64,000 nt of DNA from Thinopyrum elongatum (taxonomy: Eukaryota; Streptophyta; Magnoliopsida; Poales; Poaceae), in assembly GCA_011799875.1 (NCBI GenBank), contig CM022303.1, positions 301,738,566 to 301,802,565 of the forward strand, read 5' to 3'. Of this stretch, positions 47,181-58,706 are shown piece by piece. Both the position numbers and the translations under genes were made by a program. Under the pieces are notes generated by a model. That model worked only from the letters and a program-made list of their open reading frames with translations. It was not told the origin of the DNA and did no database searches. Each line of letters begins with the position of its first letter. Position 1 is the stretch's first letter.

Positions 47181-47553
47181 CCTTATCCCCTCCCTCTCAT
47201 CACGTTCTCTCCCCTCCCCTTCCTCCTGACACACCCACCCACCTCCCTCGACTTCGATCTAGATCAGGAAGCCCCGGCCGCCCGCCTCTTCCTCTCCCTC
47301 CCGACCACGGCGAGCCCCCTTCCCCCTCCATCACACCAGATCCAGGGCATGGAGCCGTGGTGAGATCCTTCCCCAACCCTCCTCACCAGATCCAGAGGAG
47401 AGCTGGTGACCACGTCCTCCGGCGAGGGCGTTGCTCCGGGGTGTGGAGGCCGCCGAGCTGCAGGAGGAGGAGCTCCCCGCCACCCCAGATCTAGCCGCCA
47501 CGGCCATAGCCAGGCTTCCAGATCCTCGTCGTCGTTGAGCTGGCCCATGATCG

Positions 47554-47743
47554 ATGAACGACGGCGGATCTGGCGGCAAGGCCAAGGTGCCGCAGGTGAT
47601 GGCGCCGGTGGAGGGTGGTTTCTTCTCCACGTCCACGTGCCGGGAGAGGAAGCAGCCTCCGCGTTGTTCTGCACCAAGTTCGGCAACGGGGGACGCACGG
47701 CCGTCCTCCTCCTCCTCTGCATCCATGGCGCTCATCCCGGAAG
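47554..47743 (+). pseudogene. GC-rich putative first coding exon inside the CACTA element
   Basis: ATG 47554 opens MNDGGSGGKAKVPQVMAPVE and continues Ser/Pro-rich to a GAAG|GTACTG donor at 47743. With the next acceptor (TTGCCTACAG, 47825) the frame closes after seven codons at about 47848, so either the exon choice differs or the gene is broken. No family is recognised. Gly/Ser/Pro-rich composition is typical of grass gene starts. Confidence 0.35.
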
Positions 47744-49371
47744 GTACTGCGCCTCTCCCGCATTAATCCTGCTTCTGAATCGATCTGCACAGCTGATTTT
47801 TGCCTATTGCTCTGTTTGCCTACAGGGGAGGTACCGCTGGAGCTCTAAGGCGGCCTTAAACACCACCGATCTGGTCGGAGGTTGGGCAGATAAGGCCCTG
47901 CGTCTCCTGCTCCTTCCCATGTACGTGTTCATCCCAGTCTCTGACTCTCTGTCCAGACTTAACTACGTAACGGCTACCTAGTATGGATATGATTACGAGC
48001 TAGCCGGATTGGATTATGTAGCCTACCTCAATGCTTAATTAGTCTGGCGGTTTGTTGCACGCATACATGCATGCATCATGGTAGAGAATTGAAATCACTA
48101 GCTCTAGCTACTTCGTGGTTGAATGGTTTGCATTGCAGTGTACGATCAAATTCTGTACATCTAACATTTGATGAACTAGATGCAGCTTGCTTTTGATTCA
48201 GATGATTTATAACTGTGTATGATGCGTTAAAAAATATCTCTGTACGAGTCCTGCGCAGGTCATCGTTGGAGGAGAGGATGATGGTGAAGCTGCAGAGGAT
48301 GATGGTGCCCGGCCATGGCGAGCGAGGAAGCCCCAAGATTGATAGGTGGCTCCCTCCTGTCGTAAGTTCAGATGTCGCACATCCTGTATGTTGTGCAAAT
48401 CGGAGAGATCCAGAATGCTTTTCTCATGTATTTTTGTTATCTCAGGTATGGATTTGGGGCGTATTTCAAGCAGGTAATAACCTACTCTGATGCTTTCGCT
48501 CTAAGAGAAAAGTGTGCCACCCCTATCCTCAAGTAGGTAATAATTAATCATTTATGAGCTGATGGACAACAATTACTCTATTCTTCCACCACTGCATCAC
48601 TCGATCAAATGTCATCATGTATCAATGATGTGAATATGTGAAAAAAATCGTCTGTGCTCTGTTTTCTTATTTGGATGAAAACCAGGCAGTGTAGTTATTT
48701 TTTATAGTTTATACACATACTGCACTGTTAATTAAAGGTTGTAACCTCACTGTCACGCTAATGAACGCAAAAAAGAAGAGTGGTAGTACTATCAATGGTT
48801 CAGTCAGCGCCTCAACAGCGTCTGCACTACTTCTGATATTGTTTTTCAGTAGCTTTTTTCTGCACCTTTTTCTTTCAGTTCTTAGTGCTGCTGCCCCATG
48901 AACATATTTTTTTAATTTGACTGTACATTCAAATGAAGCCTTTGTTAAGTATACACTCCAAAATTCAGTTAACAGTAGCCTAACTGAATTTTCTGTTTCT
49001 GAATTTATAAACTCACTTTATATTCAGTTTATAAATTAATAGTAGCTTCAAAATTAAGTATCATTCGCATGGATCAACTGTTATTTTATTTTGTGGAGGA
49101 TAAAGTTCAGATCATGAATAATGGCATTACAAGTGAACTTGGCACAATTACACATGTCCTGAACCTCATAGAATCTGACACTAGCAAGTCTTCATTGGCA
49201 TGCAAGTACTACTTTTACATTGTCATGACAGGAACAATTAATTTGACATGTATCATTGGTACTGCTAAAACATTTCGTTCATGTTTCAACAAATTTGGTG
49301 AAGACCACTTCATATGTATTTTGCATATATGAATTATCTCCTGTTGCTTTCTAAGATGTTAGTTCTTTCAG

Positions 49372-50049
49372 TTCTAGCCCTCCTATCTTTAATTCCTGGC
49401 TGTTGGACTACCTGCAGGACAACGAGTTCATCTGCGGCAGCTATCGCTGTGAGCAGTCCGTCTGCGACGCGCTCCGCAGCGTCTTCGCCGGGCACAACGA
49501 GATCCTCAACGTCTGGAAGTAAGTCGCTGGCCATCTGTTTCCTGATGAATTTTCTTTCTAGCTCAATGTGATCGGATCTGACTAGTACGTTAAGATTTGC
49601 TCTTGTTTTCTTTTCAAATAGTACTAGTAGTCTATATTCCAGCTGTGCGACTACCTGTAGCCACTTGAACCGATGAGAATTCTTCAAGCCTACCTATAGC
49701 CACTTGAACAGATGTCTATCTCAGATCTGCTCATCTAAAAAATCCAAGTGGAGTAGTATACTGGTAGTATAGTATAATAATATTATCAAAAGGTAAATGC
49801 CCTGATTATTTAGCTCTGTCAGATAAATACTCGTCGAAAGTGGTCTCCTATCAAAATTCATTTCCATTAGAATCTTACTCATACAATATTCACACCACGT
49901 AATTCTGGAAATATATGCTCATATCTAGTTCTGCATAAAAAATGACAGTATTGACATGTTATAAATAGTTTGTTTGTCTTTCTGTTTATTTTGTTACATT
50001 TTGCAGGGATAAAGTGAAGAAAAAGAAGAAAAGATTACTAGAAGATTAG
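49372..50049 (+). pseudogene. Captured heptahelical protein (HHP, PAQR/adiponectin-receptor-like) exon with short chimeric tail
   Basis: After a TTCTTTCAG acceptor (ends 49371) the exon encodes [18 protein letters not shown], a linker DALRSVFAG and HNEILNVWK. This is the conserved segment just before the first membrane helix of HHP/PAQR proteins (pattern DNEFI-YR-SVF-HNE-LNVW). The donor AA|GTAAGT at 49518 joins in frame to an exon after TTGCAG (50006), adding DKVKKKKKRLLED and a stop at 50047-50049; AATAAAAA follows at 50127. None of the seven helices is present, so a product could not be a receptor. The frame over 49373-50049 is undamaged, but links to upstream exons are not established. 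Confidence 0.6.
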
Positions 50050-50224
50050 TTTTAGGATTTTCTTTTATTTCCTTGCAATTTTCCTTTTATTGGATACTTG
50101 TAAAGACATTGTAATATTCTTACTATAATAAAAATTATGATTCTATTTCATTTTTTGTTTTTAAATTATTTTTCCTTATAGGTTGTTTTCTGTAAATTTG
50201 GATTTTTTTTTCCAAATACATTAC

Positions 50225-50475
50225 TAGTGGCGCATTTAAGCCCTTATTAGTGGCGCACCTTCCTTTATTACTAGTGGCGCACCTATAAGGCTATTAGTGG
50301 CGCACCTGGAGGGAATACCAGTGGAGCACCTAAGGGTTAGTAGTGGCGCACCATGTGGTGCGCCACTGGTGTTTGGATTACCAATGGTGCATCAAAGGTG
50401 CGCCATTACTAACAATTACTAATGGCGTGTTAATAATGGCGCACTATGCAATATGTGGTGCGCCACTAATAGCCT
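50225..50475. repeat. Right subterminal repeats of the CACTA element
   Basis: Again about a dozen GGCGCACC/GGTGCGCC boxes separated by TTAGTAGT-like spacers, mirroring 46910-47180. Confidence 0.8.
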
Positions 50476-50492
50476 TTTTTCTAGTAGTGATG

Positions 50493-53400
50493 GCTGGAGC
50501 CATATGATTGTCACTTTATTGACCTGCGTGTCAACCTTAAGTAATGCATTATTTTATTAGCTATAGAGATAGCAATATTATCTGGTGCATCGACAAGGTG
50601 GTGGCAATCTTCGTGAAGGTGAACACCGACGCGAATGCCGAAGACGAAGAAATACAAGACTTCTCCGTCAGAAAGGGCTATACCATATCATGCTATTATG
50701 AATTGCCTGAGATGTTTATCCCTTATGTTGCACCCTTCTTGATTGCGCGGTAGTCGCTTTTTATTAGGGTGATCTCTCACAAAAATATCAAGTAGTTAGT
50801 GTTCTCCCAAATGTAGCACCGTCACGGCACCTAACTTTTCGGGGTATCACATGGATACATGGGTACGAACGATTAGGGATGTGTGAGGCGGGTGAGTTGA
50901 GACCTCGCAGCGAGATCACTTGGTTGTCTTGACGTTCTAGCTTGAAAGTCCTGAGCTCGGAACACGCCCATCGAAAGATGAACAAGAGTCACATAGAGAT
51001 GTGATTGGCAAGTTGGCCTACCGATTGCAATTCTCGTCACTTGAGATGGATACATCCTTGGTGTTGAATTGTAATATGGATCTTGAATCGCTCACAATCA
51101 ATTATGAGAGATATTGATTTGAGTGGGAGCGCACTGTAGAATTAACTTGTTTAATTCTTGGTGCAATTAATTTTGAACACTGTCCAAGTGTGATTTGAAA
51201 AATAGTTGTAGATTAATGGCTCGCGTTTCCACCTTCCCTGTTAAAATTGAATAGCTGTTAAATATCTGGTTAAAACTTTACGGTTGGTAACGTAATGTGA
51301 GGATTGTCCTCAAGAGTGCCGAGAAGGACTTTGTCCTATCGCATACTTTCGGTATTCTCTTGCTTATGCTATGGATCAAGTGACTCTCGTCCTTCGATCC
51401 AAAAGCTAGAATTCCGTTTTAGTTAAGTGCAATATGTTTGCTTCCATGAGAGCCGAACTTCGAAAGTTTGGATAGTTATGTGATATTCATGGAATCTGAA
51501 AATCATTTTCAGGGACAAACAAAGGCTAAAATACATGAGATATCGATAGCAATGTTTGTTTGCAAACTATTAGTAAAGGAGTTTACTATGCATTAGAATG
51601 ATAAGAGAGGGATCCAGAAGAATGCCTGTCATATGATGAAAGGTGAATAAAACAACAACTTAAAGAGAAAGGAAGTGTCCGAAGGGTGTTAGTGAAACTT
51701 TCACGCCTAGGAAGTCCGGGGCTAACGCCACTCTTAAGTTGGGTGCTTCTTCTGAGAGTAGGAGAAATACTGAAAGTTAAACTGTTAGAAGTATAAAGGC
51801 AGAAAGAAAGAAGACTGGAATATCCAGCTCATGTATGAATGTCATACAAGTTTTTGATGTATAGAAGGCTGGTCAAAGATATAGTTCTTGGGAATTATGG
51901 TTAAACATGTTAATCACTAATTCTTGGGTATTGTGAGTTAATCACAAAGATACCCGCTCGATTTCTTTCTGTTGCAACTCGATGTAAGAACTACTATGGC
52001 CTGGAAGACTAGCCAGGAATGAGGTTTAGGTATACACAGGGAACATAGTAAATGTTACTATACCTTCCATCAGTGTATTACCGTCTATATTTATTTTCAT
52101 AATTCATTTAGAGTTTCACAAACTCTAGCCCATTGCATAAGGTATCTTACAAGAAGGTTGTTCATAAGAGAACTTTTGATGTTCGGTGTTATGAATAACA
52201 TAAGGGCCATACTTTCATTATGAATGAGTTGTATGTTATGAATGTTGATAATAATACATTACCTCTATATTTACTTTCATAATTCATTTTAGAGTTTCAT
52301 ACACTCTAGCCCATTGCATAATGTTTGTTGCAAAAGAGTTGTTCATAAAAACAACAATTGTTGTTCAGTATTATGAATAACATGAAGGGCCATGCTTCCA
52401 TCCAAGATGGGACGTATGTTATGAATATTGATGGTAATATGATACATCCATAACACTGACGCTAAATGTCGCAAGACTAAAAGAATACCACACAAGTGTG
52501 GCACTGCATTTGGTCACATTGGAGAAACCCGCATGGAAAATTCCATTATGATGGATTTTGAAGTCGTTTGATTTTGAATCATCTGACACTTGCAAATTTC
52601 CTCTGAAAAGTGAAGTGACTGAAATACCGTTCACAGGCCATAAGGAACGAACAACAAACTTATTGGTGATCATACATTTGATGTGTGTAGTTCGATAAAT
52701 GTTGCAAGTAGTGGATTTACTATCTTCAGAAATGACTCAAGTAGATATATGGATATTTGCTTGATGGGACGTAAGTCTTGATCTTTTGAAATCATTCGAA
52801 AGGTTTTCAAAAATGAAGTAGAAGTTATTGTAACAAGAAAATTATGTTTCTACAATTCGATTGCAGAAAGGAATATTTGAGTTACAAGTTTAGCGAATGT
52901 CTGATGAGTTGTGAAAGGGGTTTCATAGCTTGCACCTCCCGGAACACCACTGCAAGTGGAAAGTCCGTGAAGATGTAATCAAACCATTTATGACATGGTA
53001 AGATTAAAGATGACATAAATAAATTTGCCATTATCCCTTTTAAAGTGATGCTTTAGAGACTGCGGCTTTTACACTGAAAAGAGCTCCATCGGGTCTGTTG
53101 AAATGACACCATGGTATGGTACGCCCAACCATGTTATATCTTTTCTTAACATTTGGAATATGGGGCTTGTGTAAAAGGTTACAAACCTATTCCAAATTAG
53201 ACAAGTGCTACTTTGTAGGTTATCCCAAGTAATTGGGTATTCCTCCCTCACTATACCGCGGCAAATAGGTTTGACACAAAGAACGGTATGCTTTTTGAAG
53301 AAAATGGTTCTTTCAAAAAGGTGAGTGGGAGAATAGTGCAACTCGACGAGATAAACAGTATCTTCGTCATCAGATCAAAGGAAAGAGACCTTGGAAGTAA

Positions 53401-55127
53401 TTCCAGGTTTTCCTACTGCGACTGATATAGAAGTCTCTATAATAAAATGTATGGACTTCGGTCGAACTTGCAGCTGAACCACGTAGGCAAGGCTCGTGCA
53501 AACCTCTCAGGTGCGCAAACGAGATATTGTTGTTAGACAACAGTATACCTACGATACACAAGGAAGCGTTGATGGGCCCTGACTCCGGAATTGGCTAAAT
53601 GTTAATACAACCCGAGTTAGTTTCCATATAAGTGATTCAAGATTAAAACCTTGATACACCTTTCGGAAGACTTAGAGTCTAACGAATATTTATGGAACTT
53701 AAAACTGATACGGATAAAAATGTTTTATCCATAAAGCTCGACTTGTTGAAATAACAAATTCAAGGAGTTGACTACGATGAGGTTGTTTCACCGTAGCGAT
53801 GCTTAAAGTCGGTTCGGGTTGAACTAGCAATTAATACATATTTCAGTCATGAGATATGAAACATGGATGACAATAGGATTTCCATATAATGGAAATGAAA
53901 CCAAGGACTTGCATGTGTTATAGACCAAGGTATTTTGTCATTCCACAGGATGCTAGTAAGTATGCAAACTTCAGAGTTCCAGCAATGGACAGAAGAGAGC
54001 AAAATGGAGTTGAAATCTTCGTGTTTTGATGAAATAGTCAAAGGGGTTTGACTTCATCAATGGGTAACGAAGATGCTTATGATTCAAGAAAGTAAGTGGG
54101 AGCATAATAGAATTTCTAAAAACATTGTGTGCTTGACACATTGTTAATTGGAAATAAATTTCTTGACATGAATTAGTACTTAATTTGAAAATAGTTTTTC
54201 GATGAAGTGCTTGGGCTAAATAGCCTTTATATTAGGCATGATGATCTATGGAGATAGATTTACCTAATGGGGCTGAGCAAAGATACATATTGACAAGATG
54301 CTAAAACCTTTTAGCATTAAAAACGTCAAGGAGTGATTCTTGCCGAAGTCACATGGAAAGAGTTTTTGCAAGACTCGTTGTCCCAAAACACTGATGAGCA
54401 AAATACATGATGGAGATTCCACACACCTTCATGTTTGGATTAATCATGTATTCCATGGTATGTAAAAACAACCAGATATGTCCAATACTCCAAAGTTATT
54501 GCGAGTATAGATACCAAAGTGATCAAAAGTTCTGATCATGGGACAACAGTGAAAAAGGGTCATTGAGTACTATAGTAGCACTGATGACATGTTTTCTCGC
54601 AAGCGGAGATCATGAAGAGTTCGTTGTAAAAGGTTACATCGATACAGTCTTCATCCATGCTCCAAGCGATTTTTGATTTAAATTAAGGGTTTTTGTGTAA
54701 CACACAATATGGTGGCACGGTATTTGGAAATTGTTCCAAACAAGTTACTGTGGTGAATTCTATAACAGAGGCTAAGTATGTTACCGCTTTCGAAGCGACA
54801 AAGAAAATGTTGAATCATATAGTTCATTCATGAACTTAGTAAGGTTCCAAGATGGCTTTTGTCAATGGGACACTACTGCAGGTAGTTGCTCCATAACTCA
54901 ATCTGAGGAATCCAGGTTCGACCTGTGATTCACATACATACAAAGCCAAGTCCACACAAAATATGAATTTTGTGAAAGCATGAAAACGCGAGGATATGAA
55001 AAGATACACACAGAGCTGAAGTCGTCAGATCCGTTGGACATCAGGCTATACCATAAGCGAAGCATATTTACACCGGTGTGCCACAGGTGTAAAGTGCATT
55101 AGCATTAACTAGATTATTGACGCTAGT
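50493..55127 (+). pseudogene. Degenerate gag-pol region of the 13.3-kb Copia element
   Basis: Only scattered traces remain. A 69-codon ORF at 50544-50753 has no clear family. From about 52900 to 54700 fragments follow the order of Copia pol: the block before the RT, RT pieces around 53740-53835, a LILYVDD-like region missing bases at about 54125, an ILGI-like stretch near 54230 and RNase H-like traces to 54800. Losses are mostly small, spread evenly, and far denser than LTR differences. Confidence 0.65.
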
Positions 55128-55140
55128 GCAAGTGGGAGTC

Positions 55141-57328
55141 TGTAGGAGATATGCCCTAGAGGCAATAATAAATGTTATTATTTATCTCCATGCTCATTAT
55201 TATGTTTATGTTCCATGCTATAACTGCTGTGGTTCCCGAGCCGGTATATCCATAAAGGCTCTGGGGAAAACCCATGTGCACGTGTGGAATAATAAACGGT
55301 AAAATGTATTCCTAGTCATGCCTCTAAGACTAGCTCAAGTGTTGCATGATGATTATGTTTTCCCAATCATGGGCATGTCTATGCCAGCAGCTTTGAGGGC
55401 ACAATGTTAGAAGAACATTTGTGTTGAATCGACCCGATTGATGTTATGCTATGAGTTACTTTTGTCACAAGTTAATGGTTAATAACACAGAGATGGTTAA
55501 CGTTTGCATGATTCCTTAGACCATGAGAGTATCGAGTTTCTTCATGCTTGCTTCATTAACTTTGGGATTTGTTAAACGTCATCCGTAAATGGGTGGCTAT
55601 TACGGCGGCTTACGGGTTCATGGAAAAGTATGTCAAGTAACTTGATAGCTCAAGATTGGGATTTGCTCCTCCGACGATGGAGAGATATCTCTGGGCCCTC
55701 TCGGTGTTACGGTATCCATCATCGTCTGGCCAGACACTTTGTGATTTGATCACGGGGATGCCGGAACACGGTAACGAGAAAAGAGAACAATACCGGTAAC
55801 GAGGTAACTAGCATAGTGGACAAGTTGTTGATCCACGGGAATGCCAACATGTCTCACCTCGGGTATTTGTAACATATCGCGAAGCAACAGGAATAGCACA
55901 TGGCAACTGGAGGTTCACTCGAATATTCATTCGTGTGGGTATAGGGGTCAATATGGGTGTCCACGGCTCCGATGTTGATCATTGATCGGAAGGGGTTCCG
56001 TGTCATGTCTATACTTCACCGAACCTATAGGGTCACACGCTTAAGGGTCATCTATCTGCTGAATACTAGACAGGAAGTCTGAGAGAAAATCACCGAAAAA
56101 AATTTGGACACCGGAAAAGTTTCGGACAACGGAAAAGTTCCGCAGAGAGAGGTCACCGGATGAGTTCCGGTGAAACTGAAAAGTTGTTTCAGAGGATACC
56201 ATAAAGTCAAATTGGTTTCGACACATGCCCGATAATTCTTGGAGGGTGCCAGAATCATTCTGGAAACTTTTGGGAATTTTCTGGAAGAAAAACAGGAAAT
56301 GTTCCGGAGCTGCCGGAACCACTTCAGATGCTTTTCGCAGATGAAATCACTAAACTGGAATTGTTCCAGAACGCGTTGAAAATTATTATGGTGGGTACTG
56401 GAAATGTTCTAAGCCCACATAAATATTTTCAGTTCGAACGGACGCTGAAAAATGTCGTCGTGAATAGTGAAAGTGCTTTTTTGGGTTTTTCTTCTAGAAG
56501 AAAATCACTTTTGGTGAGAGATAAAGGTGTGTGAAAGGTGGTGCCCCCCCCCCCCCAAAGGGGGCAGCACCAAATTTCGTCCATGGTGGTGTGGGGGGGG
56601 GTGCCCTTGGGGTTTCCTTCCATCTCATGGTGGATATGTTCTACACACACCCTTATGTGGCATTTGGGTGAAAAGATCTTGAGCCCCTTTTGGTCTTTTT
56701 ACCCCTTGCCTCTACCCCTTGGCTTTCCTATAAATAGGAGGTGAGGGGGCTGCCCAAAACTCACTCCTTCTCACATACAAGTGCCATGCAATGATCTGGC
56801 TTCTCTCTCCCTCCCCGCGAAATAGTTTCGTAGAGCCGAAAGGCTGTCTGGGTAACGGCAGGAACTAGTTCTGGACGGCGAAGCCCTGCCGGATAGATGA
56901 CACCGTATGTGTGCAACTCTGTAGAGAGGTCGTAGTTTCGATCTTAGTGCCCGAGGGGCTGTTCGAGAGTGCCTCCCGAAGGGCTGTCCAAGTGACGTTC
57001 CGAGTTCTGTGAGTCCTCCCGAAGGGCTGTCCTAGTGACCGTCCGAGTTTCGAAGGTCCACCCGAAGGGCTGTCCGTGACGCCGTCCGGGGACTGTTCGA
57101 CCGCCTCCCGGAGGGCTGTCCGAGTGGCGGGTGGGGGTATACATCCTCGCGGTTGGGAGGTTGTAAATCCTAGCTGCGGGGATCTGCACCGCCGATCGTC
57201 ATCGACTCTTCTTCCGCTGTGCTACGAGTCGGTAACGAAAATGATCAAACCTTGTATGCAGTCTCCATAGTGGTCCTGGGCTGGTGCGTAGGTCGGAAAT
57301 TTTTTGTTTTCTGTTGCGTTACCCTACA
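55141..57328 (+). repeat. 3' LTR of the 13.3-kb Copia element
   Basis: 2188 bases, nearly identical to 44041-46205. The main length difference is one extra roughly 20-base unit (GGACACCGGAAAAGTTTC) near 56105-56130; poly-C and poly-G tracts near 56545 and 56595 also differ. TATAAATA at 56729-56736. Confidence 0.92.
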
Positions 57329-57333
57329 GTCCG

Positions 57334-57867
57334 CTCTGGTCCTTGGCCTCCATGGCCCCCGGAGGGCAGGAGCCCCACTGAGATTGGATCTCTCTGTTCT
57401 CTTCTGTTTTGCATTCCTGTTTTCTGGCCCTTCACCGTTTCTTAAATTCTCGGAGATCCATAACTCCGATTGAGCTGAAATTTTGAGCGGATTTTTATTC
57501 GGATATTAGCTTTCTTGCGAAGAAAAAAGGGCACCAACCGCCTTACAGGGGCGCCACAAGCCTGCTGGGTGCGCCCAGGGGGGCGCCCTCCAAGCTTGTG
57601 GCCCCCTCGGGCATCGTCTCGCGTTGATTCTTCTTCCCAAAAATCACATATATTACAAAATAAGTCTCCATAAATTTTTATCGCGTTTGGACTTTGTTTG
57701 ATATGGATATTCTGTGGAAAAAACATGCGATAAACAGGAACTGACACTGGGCACTGGATCAATATGTTAGTCCAAAAAATAATATAAAATATTGCCAAAA
57801 GTATGTGAAAGTTGTAGAATATTAGCATGAAACAATAAAAAATTATAGATAGGACGGAGATGTATCA
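57334..57867 (-). mobile_element. Sabrina-like solo LTR, right part
   Basis: Read on the minus strand it starts TGATACATCTCCGTCCTATC and contains CATATTGATCCAGTGCCCAG, typical for the 5' end of Sabrina-type Gypsy LTRs. It is separated from 43046-44040 only by the Copia element and its GTCCG duplication. Confidence 0.82.
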
Positions 57868-58691
57868 GCAGTCCTAAATATAAATTCACCAATGCCTCAT
57901 GATCAATCGCAGAATGTTGGTGGACCACAGTCTTCATGTCATAGGTATTGTTTTGGCTAAAAAATACTGCGGGGTTGCTTCTGTTTACAAGTTGACCAGA
58001 CCCCACCGATAAAGCTCCAAAATATCATGAAGTTTTGATGCCCCTTCATCCGATGCTTGCGAGAAAACTAGGCAGTCGTTGGTGAATAGCAGATGGAATA
58101 ACCATAACGCCACAAGCTAAATGCATAGAGCCTTTGAATTTTAGCATATATACAATTTAACGCATATGCACATAGAAGAAAGAGGCAAGAAGAAATAGGA
58201 ACTCCTTGCATATGCATCTAGTTGGTTTAAAGACATCCAAGAAAACATCATTCACCCTTATAGAGATAGAAATAGATTCCACACATTTCATCATCTTACT
58301 GATCTAAATTTGTGCAAAGACCAATTTTTTCATCACTTCTCAGAGATAAATCCACTCGACACGGTCATAAATGCTTTTTTTAAGGAATTTTGACAGTGGG
58401 AAAATCTCCCACTGACTTAGTATTATCATGTTATTAGGAGGAAGGTTAGCAAGTCATAAGCCTTCCTCGTGTCGAGTTTACTTCCCTGACTTACCTTTCT
58501 TCCTCTTGTAAGATAACAATTCATGCGAGTTTTCTTCCGTTATGAGACAGCCCGGGACGAATGCACTTTGTTGTTTCGAGATAATATCATCGAGTCCCGG
58601 CCTCAGCCGCACGGCCGAAACCTTACAAAATGCAATTGGGCCGATATTGTGTTAAATTTGGGAGCTCTGACTTTTGGGAATAACACATTGG
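57868..58691 (-). pseudogene. Old LINE reverse transcriptase, segment 1
   Basis: Minus-strand reading from 58680 down gives CVIPKSQSSQ, RPGLDDIISKQQSAFVPG, then LDTRKAY and DRVEW around an 83-base insertion, VRVNDVFLDVFKPTR, LLFTNDCLVFSQASDEGASK (the catalytic (Y/F)ADD motif altered to FTND) and finally YLGL at 57880. These are RT motifs of a plant L1-type LINE in the correct order with several frame changes. The next residues of the same protein lie at 43045 downward, beyond the Sabrina-like LTR. The upstream part of this LINE is not seen beyond about 60660. Confidence 0.75.
58371..58453. mobile_element. 83-bp insertion with TCATAA duplication inside LINE RT
   Basis: TCATAA occurs on both sides (58365-58370 and 58454-58459). 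Outside it the LINE frame would read LDTRKAYDRVEW continuously, so these 83 bases plus one hexamer are an insertion. It holds a T7 run and TGGGAAAATCTCCCA, a short palindrome. The family is unknown; it is too short for certain assignment to a MITE. Confidence 0.65.
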
Positions 58692-58706
58692 AGCACCGTC
58701 TCGTCT

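Larger units (their letters stand above)
46867..50489. mobile_element. CACTA transposon carrying a captured gene fragment, 3.6 kb
   Basis: Inverted termini are CACTACTACAAAAACGGCTA (left) and CACTACTAGAAAAAAGGCTA (right, complement), with a 3-bp duplication ATG at 46864-46866 and 50490-50492. About ten GGTGCGCCA/TGGCGCACC boxes in alternating orientation lie within 300 bases of each end. There is no transposase gene. The centre is GC-rich and gene-like (47200-47980), then AT-rich with an HHP-like exon (49372-49518). It is therefore a non-autonomous, gene-carrying CACTA nested in the Copia element. Confidence 0.9.
44041..57328 (+). mobile_element. Complete Copia-type LTR retrotransposon with a degenerate interior, 13.3 kb
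   Basis: LTRs at 44041-46205 and 55141-57328 and the GTCCG duplication at 44036-44040 and 57329-57333 define it. A PBS-like TGGCATCATGAGC (46207-46219) and a polypurine-like CAAGTGGGAGTC (55129-55140) give the plus orientation. The LTRs differ at roughly 1% of sites over the first 660 bases. In contrast the interior has no intact gag-pol. RT traces such as QGVDYDE and LKSVRVELAINT (53757-53835) are split by a stop, and the region where YVDD belongs (about 54125-54155) has lost bases. A CACTA element sits at 46867-50489. This looks like a defective lineage moved by another element's proteins. Confidence 0.9.
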
